Origin: Bacteroidota bacterium | Lineage (GTDB): Bacteria; Bacteroidota; Bacteroidia; Chitinophagales; Chitinophagaceae | Direction of reading: 5' to 3' | Assembly (NCBI GenBank): GCA_947476145.1 | Contig: CANJPH010000004.1 | Span: 50,833-114,832, forward strand | Length of the DNA: 64,000 nucleotides | Shown here: positions 1 to 9,173 of the stretch, piece by piece | How positions within the stretch are numbered: position 1 is the stretch's first letter | How the letters are laid out: each line of letters starts with the position of its first letter | The notes under the pieces: model-generated | Database searches by the model: none | Told to the model about the DNA's origin: nothing | What the model saw: the letters and a program-made list of their open reading frames with translations, nothing else | Program-made: the position numbers and the translations under genes

Positions 1-404
1 CCATTGGTTTTTTGCAAGGAGGATTCGATGTATGGAAAAATGCAGGTAAGGAGGTAGAAAAAATAAAATCTATCTCGGCGTTGGACTTGGCTGACCAAAA
101 AGATAAAGATGCGAGTACTTTGATATTAGATGTGCGAAAAGCTTCTGAATTTAAAAGCGAACATATTAAGGGTGCTATCAATGCTCCATTGGATTTTATT
201 AACGATAGCATGGCTATGATTGACAAGGACAAAACCTATTTTGTGCATTGCGCTGCTGGTTATAGATCTATGATTTTTATTTCTATTTTAAAAGCGCGTG
301 GCTTTGATCATTTGATTGACGTGAAAGGCGGATTCAAAGACATTAAAGATGTAGGCAAATTTAAGATTACGGAGTATACAATTCCCACTACTTTACTTTT
401 ATAA
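1..404 (+). CDS. C-terminal part of an MBL-fold/rhodanese protein (5' end outside window)
   Basis: The reading frame is open to the left edge, so the true start lies outside the window; the first TTG at 12 is only an internal Leu codon. The first residues (GFLQGGFDVW) look like the end of one rhodanese domain. A second, complete rhodanese domain follows, with a catalytic loop starting at the Cys of HCAAGYRS. Two tandem rhodanese domains after a metallo-beta-lactamase domain are typical of Bacteroidota persulfide dioxygenase-like proteins of about 470 residues. The likely role is oxidation or transfer of sulfane sulfur in the cytoplasm. The MBL half cannot be seen here and is inferred. A multi-rhodanese sulfurtransferase is the alternative. 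Confidence 0.75.
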   Translation, partial: IGFLQGGFDVWKNAGKEVEKIKSISALDLADQKDKDASTLILDVRKASEFKSEHIKGAINAPLDFINDSMAMIDKDKTYFVHCAAGYRSMIFISILKARGFDHLIDVKGGFKDIKDVGKFKITEYTIPTTLLL

Positions 405-458
405 TTAATTATTTCTCAAAGAGGCGGCTAGCTTTATTATTTATCAAAATTCAACATT

Positions 459-1979
459 ATGAAACATATATACGGCCTCTTTTTACTGATGCTTACCTTT
501 GCAAGTCAAGCACAAAATCCAGCTAGCTTTACGCCTGCATCCTTTAACGATCCAACACGTTTAGAACGCATTAAAAATGCCATTCCGGTCATTGAAAAAA
601 TGTATAAAGATTTTTCCATCGTCAATCATGTCCCTGGTTATGCCTATGGAATAGTGGTAGATGGACAACTACTTTATAAAGGGGCTGCTGGTTATGCGAA
701 TTTGGAAGAAAAAATTCCTGCCACTACGAGTTCCATGTTTCGTATTGCATCCATGTCAAAAAGTTTTACCTCTCTTGCCATATTACATTTAAGAGATGCT
801 GGTAAATTAAAATTAGATGACCCTGTCGAAAAATATATTCCCGAATTAAAAGGACAGGGGCTAACCAACGATGCACCTGCTATTACGATTCGTCATTTAA
901 TGAGTCATAGTGCAGGTTTCCCAGAGGACAACCCATGGGGCGACAGGCAATTAGCAGACTCGGAAAAAGATTTAACCGATTTAATAAGCGGAAAACTTTC
1001 TTTCTCAAATGTAGCAGGAACCGAGTATGAATACAGTAATTTAGGTTTTGCCATGTTGGGTTACATTATTCATAAAGTGTCTGGCTTAAGTTATGATGTG
1101 TACATTCAAAATAATATTTTGAATCCATTGGGAATGAATGCCACAACGTATGAGTACACCATTATTCCAAAAGATAAATTCGCTTATGGGTATAGATATA
1201 TAAATGATAATTGGCGTAAAGAGCAACCACTTAAAGATGGTATCTACGGTGCCATGGGAGGCATGATTACTTCTATTGATATGTTTGGAAAATATGTAGC
1301 TATGCATGAAGCGGCATGGCCAGAAAGAAATGACAAAGAAACCTTACCGGTGAAAAGAAGCTCCATTAGAGAAATGCATCAGCCTGCAAGATTCATTTCT
1401 TTAAATCCAAATTATACTTTTCCAAGTGGAAAAAAATTGGCTACCACAGGAAGTTATACTTATGGTTTACGATGGACTATAGATGCAGAGCATAAAAAAA
1501 ATATTGGCCATAGCGGCGGTCTGCCTGGATTTGGTAGCAATTGGCAATTCCTTCCTGATTATGGAGTAGGTGTGATTTTATTTGCAAATGTGACCTATGC
1601 GCCCACCACTCAAATAAATACCGCTGTCATGGATACCCTTGTTCAAATGGCCAAGCTTCACCCAAGACAAATAAGTGTTTCCCCCATTTTAGCAAAGCGT
1701 CAGCAAGAATTAATCAAGATCATACCTAACTGGGAAAATACAGGATCCATCTTTGCCGAAAACTTTTTTGATGATTACCCCATTGACATGCTAAAAGCAG
1801 CGTCTGCTAATTTATTTAAAACAGTAGGTGCTATTGAAAAAGTAAATTCAATGGTAGCCGAAAATCAATTGAGAGGCTATTGCATTATTGAATGTAAAAA
1901 TGGGAAATTAAAATTAGCATTTACGCTTTCTCCGGAAAATCCAGCAACGATACAGGAGTATCACCTAACAAAGGAGTAA
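459..1979 (+). CDS. Secreted serine hydrolase, class C beta-lactamase/DD-peptidase fold
   Basis: A 506-residue protein with a signal peptide (about residues 1-19, ending SQAQ). It carries the three motifs of the class C beta-lactamase-like serine hydrolases: SMSK at 98-101 (nucleophile Ser98, Lys101), YSN at 192-194 and HSGG at 351-354. These enzymes act in the periplasm or on the cell surface on peptides, esters or peptidoglycan stems. True beta-lactamase activity is rare in this broad family and cannot be claimed. After the catalytic domain (about residues 40-400) there is a C-terminal extension of about 100 residues with no recognised motif. The ATG follows the upstream gene by 54 bases. 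A second member of the family lies at 7020-8234. Confidence 0.85.
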   Translation: MKHIYGLFLLMLTFASQAQNPASFTPASFNDPTRLERIKNAIPVIEKMYKDFSIVNHVPGYAYGIVVDGQLLYKGAAGYANLEEKIPATTSSMFRIASMSKSFTSLAILHLRDAGKLKLDDPVEKYIPELKGQGLTNDAPAITIRHLMSHSAGFPEDNPWGDRQLADSEKDLTDLISGKLSFSNVAGTEYEYSNLGFAMLGYIIHKVSGLSYDVYIQNNILNPLGMNATTYEYTIIPKDKFAYGYRYINDNWRKEQPLKDGIYGAMGGMITSIDMFGKYVAMHEAAWPERNDKETLPVKRSSIREMHQPARFISLNPNYTFPSGKKLATTGSYTYGLRWTIDAEHKKNIGHSGGLPGFGSNWQFLPDYGVGVILFANVTYAPTTQINTAVMDTLVQMAKLHPRQISVSPILAKRQQELIKIIPNWENTGSIFAENFFDDYPIDMLKAASANLFKTVGAIEKVNSMVAENQLRGYCIIECKNGKLKLAFTLSPENPATIQEYHLTKE

Positions 1980-2020
1980 CAGATTGCATTGTTTAAAATA
2001 ATGGGTTCAAAAATAGTTGA

Positions 2021-2803
2021 TTAAAAATCGGCGTACATTCTAGCAGTCATTAAAACTGTTTCATTTCTGCTGACCGACTTGGCATATTTAGGCATATTGG
2101 AAATGCTTTGCCATTCGGGAGAAGCGCTAAATGCTTTCCAGTGCGCATCTCTATCGGCCATATTATTAAAGCTAGTAATATATATAAGATTAGGCATTCT
2201 GTCTCCTACAATTGCTTTAGCATAAAATATAGCATTAAAATTTAATCGTTTAAATAAGGTTACTTCACCCCCTTCATTAAACATATGTACTTTTCTTAAA
2301 TGCGCATTTTCGGTGGGGCTTTCATAACTACGGTATTCGTAAATACGATCTACTGATTTTGTTAAGCTAGTATTTTTTTCAAACTTAGGTTGATCTATAA
2401 AAGATTTTGAAACAATTCTTTCAATCCTAGTATAAGGCAAACTACTATCTGCGTTTTCTAAATCAACGATCTCATTTTTCCCAAAAGGGTCTAGCTTTTC
2501 AATGCCTTGATCTAATTTGTCTAATACATTTAATGAATGCATTGGAATCCAAACGTATAGCTTTTTGTCCGCAGCAGTATCATTTGTAATGGGAGCAAAT
2601 ACCCCTACTTTTTCAATACCTGACTGATGCAAGTATGGCAAATAGGTATTTTGTAAATAAGTATCTATGCCTTGTATTTGCTGATTACTACTGCAATGAT
2701 AAATTTGAATTAAATAAAATTCACGATCACCTTTTTTTGATTTTTGAGAATATACCGTCATCATGCTTAAAGCTAAGACCGTTAAAAGCAACACTTTTTT
2801 CAT
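2021..2803 (-). CDS. Secreted NIPSNAP-family protein
   Basis: 260 residues with an N-terminal signal peptide ending near YSQ (about residue 19). Two ferredoxin-like alpha/beta-barrel halves of the NIPSNAP type can be made out, one opening with REFYLIQIYHC near residue 27 and the second with RIYEYRSYES near residue 153. Secreted NIPSNAP proteins are common in Bacteroidota and their function is unknown. The gene converges with the serine hydrolase, 41 bases apart, and diverges from the sugar porter at 2885. Family assignment is good; role is not known. Confidence 0.8.
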   Translation of the reverse strand: MKKVLLLTVLALSMMTVYSQKSKKGDREFYLIQIYHCSSNQQIQGIDTYLQNTYLPYLHQSGIEKVGVFAPITNDTAADKKLYVWIPMHSLNVLDKLDQGIEKLDPFGKNEIVDLENADSSLPYTRIERIVSKSFIDQPKFEKNTSLTKSVDRIYEYRSYESPTENAHLRKVHMFNEGGEVTLFKRLNFNAIFYAKAIVGDRMPNLIYITSFNNMADRDAHWKAFSASPEWQSISNMPKYAKSVSRNETVLMTARMYADF

Positions 2804-2884
2804 AAAATTTAATTTAACAACCCAAAAATAGGGTTTCTATCTTGTCAAGTGAATATTTATTATATTTATATATAAATACCATTC

Positions 2885-4150
2885 ATGCAAAAGGCCAAGT
2901 CCTATATAATACCGTTAATTTTAATTACTAGTTTATTTTTTTTGTGGGGCTTTGCGCATAATTTAGATCCCGTTTTAATACCTCATTTAAAGCGCTCTTT
3001 TTCTTTAACCACAACACAAGCAACCTTAGTAGACTCAGCTTTATTTATTGCTTATTTTTTTATGGCTTTACCTGCGGGTTATATCATGAAAAAATGGGGG
3101 TATAAAATTGGGATTATTACAGGACTTCTTTTATTTTCTTTAGGCTCTCTTTTGTTTGTCCCAGCTGCTAACTTCCAATCCTATAATTATTTTTTAATCG
3201 CTTTGTTTGTGATAGCCTGTGGTTTAACTATTTTAGAAACTGCTGCCAACCCCTACGTCTCTGCTTTGGGAAATCCGAGCAATTCAACGCAAAAGTTAAA
3301 TCTTGCCCAGTCCTTTAATGGTTTAGCGGTTGTATTGGCACCATTATTAGGAGAAAAATATATTTTGATTCAAGGTCATACAGATGCCGAATTGGATGTA
3401 ATGACCGAATCTGCAAAAAAAGTGGCTTTGGCATCCGAAGCGGCAAGTGTAAAAACGCCTTACATAATATTAGCAATGGTATTGCTCATCGTTGCTGCCC
3501 TTTTTTATTTTATCAAATTACCCGATTTAAGAAATAAAGATGAAAATAATTCAAACAGCATATTAAAAACATTTAGACACAGACATTTAAGTTGGGCAGT
3601 AATTGCACAATTCTTTTATGTAGGTGCACAAGTTTCTATATTTAGCCTTTTTATAGTATACATTAATGATGCAAAAATTGTTACAAATTTATCTCCTGCT
3701 AAGTATGCTAGTATCGCTGGGTTGGCTTTTTTAATAGGGAGGTTTGCAGGTACTGCTTTTATGAAATTTATAGCACCTAATAAATTATTATTGATTTATT
3801 CTTTGATAAGTACAATACTTTGTGGAATAGTTATAGTGGGTAATGGCATGATGACTATTTATGCATTAATTGGCATTTGCTTTTTTATGTCCATCATGTT
3901 CCCCACTATTTTTTCCTTAGGCATTAAGGAATTGGGTGCAGACACCGAAATAGCTAGTAGTTTAATTGTCATGTCTATTGTAGGCGGTGCTGTCATGCCA
4001 AGATTTTTTGGAATCATTAGCGATGCTACAGGTAACATACAATTGGGATACATCGTACCCTTGGGTTGCTTTATGGTAGTTGCTTATTTTGGTTGGAAGG
4101 GGTATAAAGTAAAAACGCCCCCAAATAATGGAGGCGTCTTGTATAATTAA
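2885..4150 (+). CDS. MFS sugar transporter, FucP/GluP type
   Basis: 421 residues with about 12 hydrophobic segments. The N-terminal FFLWGFAHNLDP segment and the ETAANPYVSALG stretch before the mid-protein loop are hallmarks of the fucose:H+ symporter (FucP) branch of the major facilitator superfamily, which imports fucose, glucose/galactose or N-acetylated sugars. The substrate cannot be told from sequence. The gene stands alone: a divergent NIPSNAP gene lies upstream and the sigma-factor operon converges downstream. The last codons overlap a hairpin (4111-4138) that serves the opposite strand. Length is normal for the family. Confidence 0.88.
   Translation: MQKAKSYIIPLILITSLFFLWGFAHNLDPVLIPHLKRSFSLTTTQATLVDSALFIAYFFMALPAGYIMKKWGYKIGIITGLLLFSLGSLLFVPAANFQSYNYFLIALFVIACGLTILETAANPYVSALGNPSNSTQKLNLAQSFNGLAVVLAPLLGEKYILIQGHTDAELDVMTESAKKVALASEAASVKTPYIILAMVLLIVAALFYFIKLPDLRNKDENNSNSILKTFRHRHLSWAVIAQFFYVGAQVSIFSLFIVYINDAKIVTNLSPAKYASIAGLAFLIGRFAGTAFMKFIAPNKLLLIYSLISTILCGIVIVGNGMMTIYALIGICFFMSIMFPTIFSLGIKELGADTEIASSLIVMSIVGGAVMPRFFGIISDATGNIQLGYIVPLGCFMVVAYFGWKGYKVKTPPNNGGVLYN
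4111..4138 (-). terminator. Rho-independent terminator of the sigma-factor operon
   Basis: On the minus strand the arm ACGCCTCC, a 7-base loop and GGGGGCGT are followed by TTTTT. It lies 22 bases beyond the stop of the Spy-like gene and inside the 3' end of the convergent MFS gene, so the two units share sequence at their ends. Confidence 0.6.
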
Positions 4151-4159
4151 AACCCTTAA

Positions 4160-4585
4160 TTATGCTCTAAATCCTTTTCTTTTATTCATTTCACCGCGCA
4201 TTTTTTTTAAAAATTCACGATCTATTTTTAATGCTTCATTAATTCTTTCATCTGTCTTTAATACAGATTTTAAATCGGTCTTATATTTTTTTCTGGCAGT
4301 TAAGATCGCTTCTTGTAATTGAATCTCGTCATTTGACTTGGTTGCAATTACTTCTTTCATTACTTTTTTTTGTGCTTCGTACACTGGCCAAAATAATTCT
4401 GCTTCGGCAGTTGTTAATGCTAATTTTTCAGTAATAAACTGAATTTTAAACATTTCAATTTTTTCTTTATTAGCACCTCTTCCGCCTTTGCCAGGACCTC
4501 TGCCTCCACCTTGGCCTTTTGGTGGTTGTGCGTTTGTTGAAATGGCCATTGCGATTACTAAACATAAAAGGAAAATCTTTTTCAT
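4160..4585 (-). CDS. Small secreted Spy/LTXXQ-like protein with Gly-rich N-terminus
   Basis: 141 residues. A signal peptide (about 1-19, STNAQ) is followed by a Gly/Arg/Lys-rich stretch at about residues 21-40 and then a helical region. The helical part (LTTAEAELFWPVYEAQKK) resembles the LTxxQ-type repeat of periplasmic Spy/CpxP-like proteins. It is the last gene of an operon after an ECF sigma factor and a membrane protein, a frequent Bacteroidota arrangement for an envelope-stress or metal-stress regulon. Function is inferred from this context. The Gly-rich segment is low complexity and probably disordered. Confidence 0.65.
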   Translation of the reverse strand: MKKIFLLCLVIAMAISTNAQPPKGQGGGRGPGKGGRGANKEKIEMFKIQFITEKLALTTAEAELFWPVYEAQKKVMKEVIATKSNDEIQLQEAILTARKKYKTDLKSVLKTDERINEALKIDREFLKKMRGEMNKRKGFRA

Positions 4586-4608
4586 AGTGGTTACTTTTTT
4601 AATATTAT

Positions 4609-5070
4609 TTATTCGGCTTTATTGGTATCCTTATTTGAATTGATATCTATCTTGGATTCCTCAAACATGTCGGCTTCTTCGTTTATTTCTGATGACCAAT
4701 CTATTTCAGCAATGAGTTCATTGGAGTTTACATAATTTTCAATCTCTTCCGAAGGTATTTCCTCAATTTTCACATACTCGACAGTCGCAGTAGTTTGTTT
4801 ACTGGATTGTATGTATAAATAGGTAGTTGCAACAATAGCTAATAGGGAAGCTGCAACAGCCATTCTACGATATTTCGAGAAAACAATTACTTTAGCTTTT
4901 TGCTGACCAATGGCCTTTAAAATAGAAGCCTGTTGTTGATCAAAGAAGGCGCTACTTACCTGCTGTTGATTTTCATTAAACTGCATCAAAGTTTCCTTGC
5001 TAAAAATTGCCTCAGCTAAGGCCTTGTCCTCTATAAGGCTAATATCTTTTTTCGTGTTTTCCATTTCCAT
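4609..5070 (-). CDS. Single-pass membrane protein, probable anti-sigma factor
   Basis: 153 residues: a Gln/Glu-rich cytoplasmic part (1-68), one transmembrane helix at about 70-88, and an acidic periplasmic tail. It starts 28 bases after the ECF sigma-factor gene and precedes the Spy-like gene in the same orientation. The topology and position are those of an anti-sigma factor, although no zinc-binding anti-sigma motif (HxxxCxxC) is present. The role is inferred from context only. Confidence 0.55.
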   Translation of the reverse strand: MEMENTKKDISLIEDKALAEAIFSKETLMQFNENQQQVSSAFFDQQQASILKAIGQQKAKVIVFSKYRRMAVAASLLAIVATTYLYIQSSKQTTATVEYVKIEEIPSEEIENYVNSNELIAEIDWSSEINEEADMFEESKIDINSNKDTNKAE

Positions 5071-5097
5071 ACTATGACTTAAATTGATGATAAAGGT

Positions 5098-5640
5098 TTA
5101 ATCCTGTTTTAAAATTTCCTCCATTTTTTTTATCGCTTGGTGATAATTGGCCTTAGCTCCACCTACTGTTGTACCTGTAATTGAGGCGATTTTTTCGTAA
5201 TTCAAGGCTTCAAAATAGCGTAACATAAACACAAATCTTTGTTTTTCAGGCAGTTGCTTCACAGCGCGATCCAAAGCGATTTGAATTTGAGTAGATTTTG
5301 GGTGATCTGATCCTGTTGCCGCTTCTTCGTAATCTATTTTCTCGGCAGTTTCGTTAAATCCTGCTTGCTTTTGTTGTTTTTGAATAAAATTCAAGGTTTC
5401 ATTATAAGCGATTCTAAACAGCCAGGTGGAAAACTCGCTTTCCATTTTAAATCCGTCTAGTTTATTCCATACTTTTATCCAAACCTGCTGAGCCACATCA
5501 TCGGCGTCCATATGGTTATTAAGCATTCTTTTTATCTGGTAATAAACACGTTGCTGATGACGCTTTAGCAATTGAGTAAACGGCCCCTCTTTTTGAGTGG
5601 ACTGTTGAAATTCCATTACCAATGTTTGGTCATTTTGCAT
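5098..5640 (-). CDS. ECF-type RNA polymerase sigma factor
   Basis: 180 residues from the ATG at 5640; a TTG two codons upstream (5646) is less likely. Region 2 is clear (DADDVAQQVWIKVW, then FSTWLFRIAYNETLNF), as is region 4 (LPEKQRFVFMLRYFEALNYE plus a helix-turn-helix around ITGTTVGGAKANYHQAI). It directs RNA polymerase to a specific promoter set and is probably controlled by the membrane protein encoded next to it. A TAAATTTG sequence resembling a Bacteroidota -7 element lies at 5644-5651. That is too close to this ATG for a normal leader, so either the ATG at 5616 is used or the match is chance. Confidence 0.88.
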   Translation of the reverse strand: MQNDQTLVMEFQQSTQKEGPFTQLLKRHQQRVYYQIKRMLNNHMDADDVAQQVWIKVWNKLDGFKMESEFSTWLFRIAYNETLNFIQKQQKQAGFNETAEKIDYEEAATGSDHPKSTQIQIALDRAVKQLPEKQRFVFMLRYFEALNYEKIASITGTTVGGAKANYHQAIKKMEEILKQD

Positions 5641-5715
5641 ATACAAATTTAGACAATACTTTACTAGGAAGGTTTAATGCTTTATCTTTAATACTCAATA
5701 TTTAATGATATCGTT

Positions 5716-7011
5716 ATGAAAAAAAATGTAGGCTATTTAATCCTTTTATCTTCATTATTGGGATTGCAAGGCATGGCTCAGGATGTAAATTCAATCATCA
5801 ATAAGGCTGAAACCGAAAGAATTGAAAAATATTTGTCATCAGATGAATTAGAAGGCAGACGTACTTTTTCAAAAGGTATTGATAAGGCAGCCGATTTTAT
5901 TGCTAATGAGTTTAAACAAGCGGGATTAATGAAGCTTAATAATAGCAATAGCTATTTACAGTCTTTTTCTAAAATGAGTGCAAAATTTATTTCTGTAAGT
6001 GGAAGTTTTGATGGTGCTGTATTGGATGCTAAAAATATAATAGTGGTAACTCCTCAGCCAACCGTAACTATTAATGAGACAAGCGGTTATGAAATAGTCA
6101 AAATAAATAAAGAAGATAATTTTGGACAAGCTGCCAGAAAATTCCTTACTGCTAATTCCAATGCTATTGTTTTAGTAGACGAAAGTTTTGCGAATAATTT
6201 TTCAAGACTTGTTCAATTAAAATCTAATATTACTGCAGATCAAAAAACCGTTGTTTTTGTTTTAACCAATACAACACCAGCAAAATTTAATATTGAAGCG
6301 ACCCATAAAATTGAAAATCTGGCCTTGGCCAATGTGGTGGGTGTGATTCCTGGAAAATCATTAGCTAATGAGTATGTTATTTTTTCAGGCCATTACGATC
6401 ATTTAGGTATTAATGGTGCTAAAGCAATGAATGGTGATTCTATTTATAACGGAGCCAATGACGATGCCGCTGGCACTACTGCTATGATTATGCTTTCCAA
6501 GTATTTTAAAAAATTAAATAATAATGAACGCACCCTTATTTTTGTGGCATTTACTGCCGAAGAAGTAGGTGGTTTTGGTGCACAATATTTTTCAAAGCAA
6601 TTTGATCCATTAACGGTGAAGGCCATGTTTAACTTAGAGATGATTGGAACCGAAAGCAAATGGGGTAAAAATAGTGCGTACATCACTGGGTATGAAAAAA
6701 CAAATATGGGAGATATTTTACAAAAGAATTTAGAAGGGTCTATTTTTAAATTTTATCCAGATCCATATACGGATCAAAATTTATTTTATCGCTCTGATAA
6801 TGCAACGCTAGCAAGACTAGGTGTGCCAGCGCATACGATTTCTACTTCTAAAATGGATAGTGAGCCTAATTATCATAAACCAAGTGATGAGTTCCAAACA
6901 TTGGATATGGACAATATGAATGAAATAATTAAAGCCATTGCATTAAGTTCAAGAACCATTGTTTCAGGGAAAGACACGCCAACAAGAGTAGACACGAAAC
7001 AATTAAAATAA
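5716..7011 (+). CDS. Secreted M28-family zinc peptidase
   Basis: 431 residues with a signal peptide (about 1-21, GMAQ). The M28 di-zinc core is intact: SGHYDHLG with His226 and Asp228, GANDDAAG with Asp249/250, the base and ligand pair TAEE at 282-283, and NLEMIG with Glu308. A protease-associated-like insert fills residues 80-215. It likely acts as an exported aminopeptidase or carboxypeptidase trimming peptides in the periplasm. It is followed 8 bases later by a serine hydrolase in the same direction, so the two are probably co-transcribed as a peptide or cell-wall-fragment degrading pair. Confidence 0.88.
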   Translation: MKKNVGYLILLSSLLGLQGMAQDVNSIINKAETERIEKYLSSDELEGRRTFSKGIDKAADFIANEFKQAGLMKLNNSNSYLQSFSKMSAKFISVSGSFDGAVLDAKNIIVVTPQPTVTINETSGYEIVKINKEDNFGQAARKFLTANSNAIVLVDESFANNFSRLVQLKSNITADQKTVVFVLTNTTPAKFNIEATHKIENLALANVVGVIPGKSLANEYVIFSGHYDHLGINGAKAMNGDSIYNGANDDAAGTTAMIMLSKYFKKLNNNERTLIFVAFTAEEVGGFGAQYFSKQFDPLTVKAMFNLEMIGTESKWGKNSAYITGYEKTNMGDILQKNLEGSIFKFYPDPYTDQNLFYRSDNATLARLGVPAHTISTSKMDSEPNYHKPSDEFQTLDMDNMNEIIKAIALSSRTIVSGKDTPTRVDTKQLK

Positions 7012-7019
7012 TTTTAAGA

Positions 7020-8234
7020 ATGCAAAAATTATTTTTTTATGTTTTGATATTGATTGGTATTTCGGGAAAGGCACAGATCAAAAATTATTATCCAGCTTCT
7101 GATAATTGGGAAGCTAAAATGCCCGCAAGTTTTCATATTGACTCTGCTTTACTAAACCAAGCCATTCAGTTTGCAAAGGACAACGAAACAAAACAGCCTA
7201 AAAATTTATGGTTAAGCCAAGCCATGCAATTTGGCAAAGAGCCTTATTCGGATCCTATTGGACCGATGGCTGATAGAGGAGAAGTAACGGGGTTGGTTAT
7301 TTACAAAGGCTATATTATTGCAAAGTGGGGTAATCCAAATGCTGTTGAAATGATTCATAGTGTTACTAAAAGCTTTGTATCTACTGTAGTGGGGTTAGCT
7401 TTTGATAAAGGCTTGATTCATTCTGTTGACGATAAAGTATATCCTTATTTGCCACCCATACAAGTTGCCGGTGATGGCGTGATAAATCTGAATGAAAATC
7501 CGATTGCAAAAACTTCTTTTATTTACCCATTTGAAACAGAACACAATAAACAAATTAGTTGGGATCATTTATTAAGACAAACCAGTGATTGGGAAGGAGT
7601 GCTCTGGGGAAAGCCCGATTGGGCAGATAGACCTTCCGATAAACAAGAGGATTGGACTACGAGAAAAAGATTTGAACCTGGAACCGTTTTTAAATATAAT
7701 GATACCCGCGTAAATGCATTGGCACTTGCAGCAACCACAGTTTGGCGTAAACCTTTGCCCGAAGTATTAAGAGAGCAAGTAATGAACCCCATTGGAGCAT
7801 CTAATACTTGGCTATGGGCAGGGTATCAAAATGCATGGATTGTTTTAGATGGCAGAATGATACAGTCCGTTAGTGGTGGTGGGCATTTTGGAGGCGGCCT
7901 TTTCATAAACGCTTATGACATGGCGAGGTTTGGTTTATTAACCTTAAGAAATGGAAATTGGAATGGGAAGCAAATTATTTCAGCCGATTGGATGAATAAG
8001 TCCAAAATCCCCACCAAGGCAAATACAGGATATGGATTTATGAATTACTTCTTAAACACAGATCAAAAAATGTATCCTGCTGCGCCGGCTTCTGCATATG
8101 CTCATCTTGGCAATGGAACCAATGCCATTTATGTAGACAAAGAAAATGATTTAGTAGTGGTGATAAGATGGATAGAGGACAAGAAAATGAATGATTTTTT
8201 AAAAATATTACTAAGCGCTTTGCCTGCTAAATAA
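7020..8234 (+). CDS. Secreted serine hydrolase of the beta-lactamase/esterase superfamily
   Basis: 404 residues with an N-terminal signal peptide (about 1-18). SVTK at 114-117 supplies the Ser/Lys pair. YND at 226-228 takes the place of the usual YxN, and the GGGHFGGG segment late in the protein fills the third-motif region. The layout is closer to the 6-aminohexanoate-dimer hydrolase (NylB)-like branch than to the neighbour at 459-1979. The substrate is unknown; amides, esters or D-amino-acid-containing peptides are possible. It probably shares a transcript with the M28 peptidase upstream. Confidence 0.82.
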   Translation: MQKLFFYVLILIGISGKAQIKNYYPASDNWEAKMPASFHIDSALLNQAIQFAKDNETKQPKNLWLSQAMQFGKEPYSDPIGPMADRGEVTGLVIYKGYIIAKWGNPNAVEMIHSVTKSFVSTVVGLAFDKGLIHSVDDKVYPYLPPIQVAGDGVINLNENPIAKTSFIYPFETEHNKQISWDHLLRQTSDWEGVLWGKPDWADRPSDKQEDWTTRKRFEPGTVFKYNDTRVNALALAATTVWRKPLPEVLREQVMNPIGASNTWLWAGYQNAWIVLDGRMIQSVSGGGHFGGGLFINAYDMARFGLLTLRNGNWNGKQIISADWMNKSKIPTKANTGYGFMNYFLNTDQKMYPAAPASAYAHLGNGTNAIYVDKENDLVVVIRWIEDKKMNDFLKILLSALPAK

Positions 8235-8251
8235 ACCATTAAATAGCTGAT

Positions 8252-8620
8252 TTATTTGGTCTTAAGACTTTGTAGTTTGTGAAAACTAGTATAGGATACA
8301 AGTAATAATCCAAAGAATACAATGGCCATAATGGTATTGCCCATTGGATCACCAACTGCAATATGAGCTACTGCGGCTGTTATATACAATATGCCAAATC
8401 CTACATAAGCCCACTCTTTAAAACGTGCAGGAACTGCAGGAATAATTAATAAAACTAAACCAATAAGTTGGCCTATACTTACTTCCAATCCTAACCATCT
8501 TGGAATGCCTAAGTGAGTAGTTCCTTCAATAGCCATTTGGGAGTTCATCATAATAGCAGTAGAGGCAAATAAACAAATAATACTAGTCGTCACCCAATAC
8601 ATAATTTTTGTAGTTTTCAT
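8252..8620 (-). CDS. DoxX-like four-helix membrane protein
   Basis: 122 residues with four hydrophobic helices and short loops. The pattern (LGIPRWLGLEVSIGQLIGL in helix 2, a Pro-rich turn, then VGFGILYITAAVAHIAVGD) matches the DoxX-like (DoxX_2) family of small inner-membrane proteins of unknown function. It diverges from the NTF2-like gene at 8705 across 84 bases and converges with the serine hydrolase, 17 bases apart. Confidence 0.8.
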   Translation of the reverse strand: MKTTKIMYWVTTSIICLFASTAIMMNSQMAIEGTTHLGIPRWLGLEVSIGQLIGLVLLIIPAVPARFKEWAYVGFGILYITAAVAHIAVGDPMGNTIMAIVFFGLLLVSYTSFHKLQSLKTK

Positions 8621-8704
8621 AGTTTATTTTAAATAAATGTGTTTTAAATTGTTGTCAAAATACAAATTCGTTCGGAATTTAAAAAATCAAATTAAAAATA
8701 TTTT

Positions 8705-9166
8705 ATGTACCCTAAATTATTATCAGTAATTATTGCCACTTTATTTACAAATCATATAGTGAACGCACAACAAGTTAATGTTAATGACAGTGAGCAGACG
8801 GCTGTAAAAATGGTGATTCAAAATTTGTTTAATGCCATGAAAAGCAGTGATACCGTACTTCTAAAAACTTGTTTTAGTCCCACGGCAGTTTTTCAAACTA
8901 TTGTTTCAAAAGACAAAGTGGTGGTGGTCAAAGACGAAACGGTTCAGAACTTTATAAATAGTATTGGTACACAACCTGCAGGTGCGCTTGATGAGCGCAT
9001 TGTATTTGAAACTGTAAAAACAAATATGGACTTAGCTGTTGTATGGACACCTTATGAATTTTATTTTAAGGATAAGTATTCACACAAAGGCGTGAATTCT
9101 TTTCAGCTGGTAAAGTTTAAAGAAGGCTGGAAAATTCAGTATCTAATTGACACTAGATATAAGTAA
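8705..9166 (+). CDS. Secreted NTF2/SnoaL-like protein
   Basis: 153 residues with a signal peptide (about 1-21). The mature part has the cone-shaped NTF2-like pattern: an N-terminal helix (VKMVIQNLFNAMKSSDT), then strands with FSPTAVFQ and a final VNSFQLVKFKEGWKIQYLIDTR. Such secreted proteins occur widely in Bacteroidota; none has a known fixed role. The gene converges with the short asparaginase gene, 7 bases apart. Confidence 0.75.
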   Translation: MYPKLLSVIIATLFTNHIVNAQQVNVNDSEQTAVKMVIQNLFNAMKSSDTVLLKTCFSPTAVFQTIVSKDKVVVVKDETVQNFINSIGTQPAGALDERIVFETVKTNMDLAVVWTPYEFYFKDKYSHKGVNSFQLVKFKEGWKIQYLIDTRYK

Positions 9167-9173
9167 TGAACTA

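Noticed and set aside
459..1979. Antibiotic-resistance beta-lactamase
   Set aside because: The class C-type motifs are shared by many esterases and peptidases; nothing here points to antibiotic hydrolysis.
5644..5651. TAAATTTG as -7 element of the ECF sigma gene
   Set aside because: It is only three bases from the likely ATG and has no TTG at the right distance upstream.
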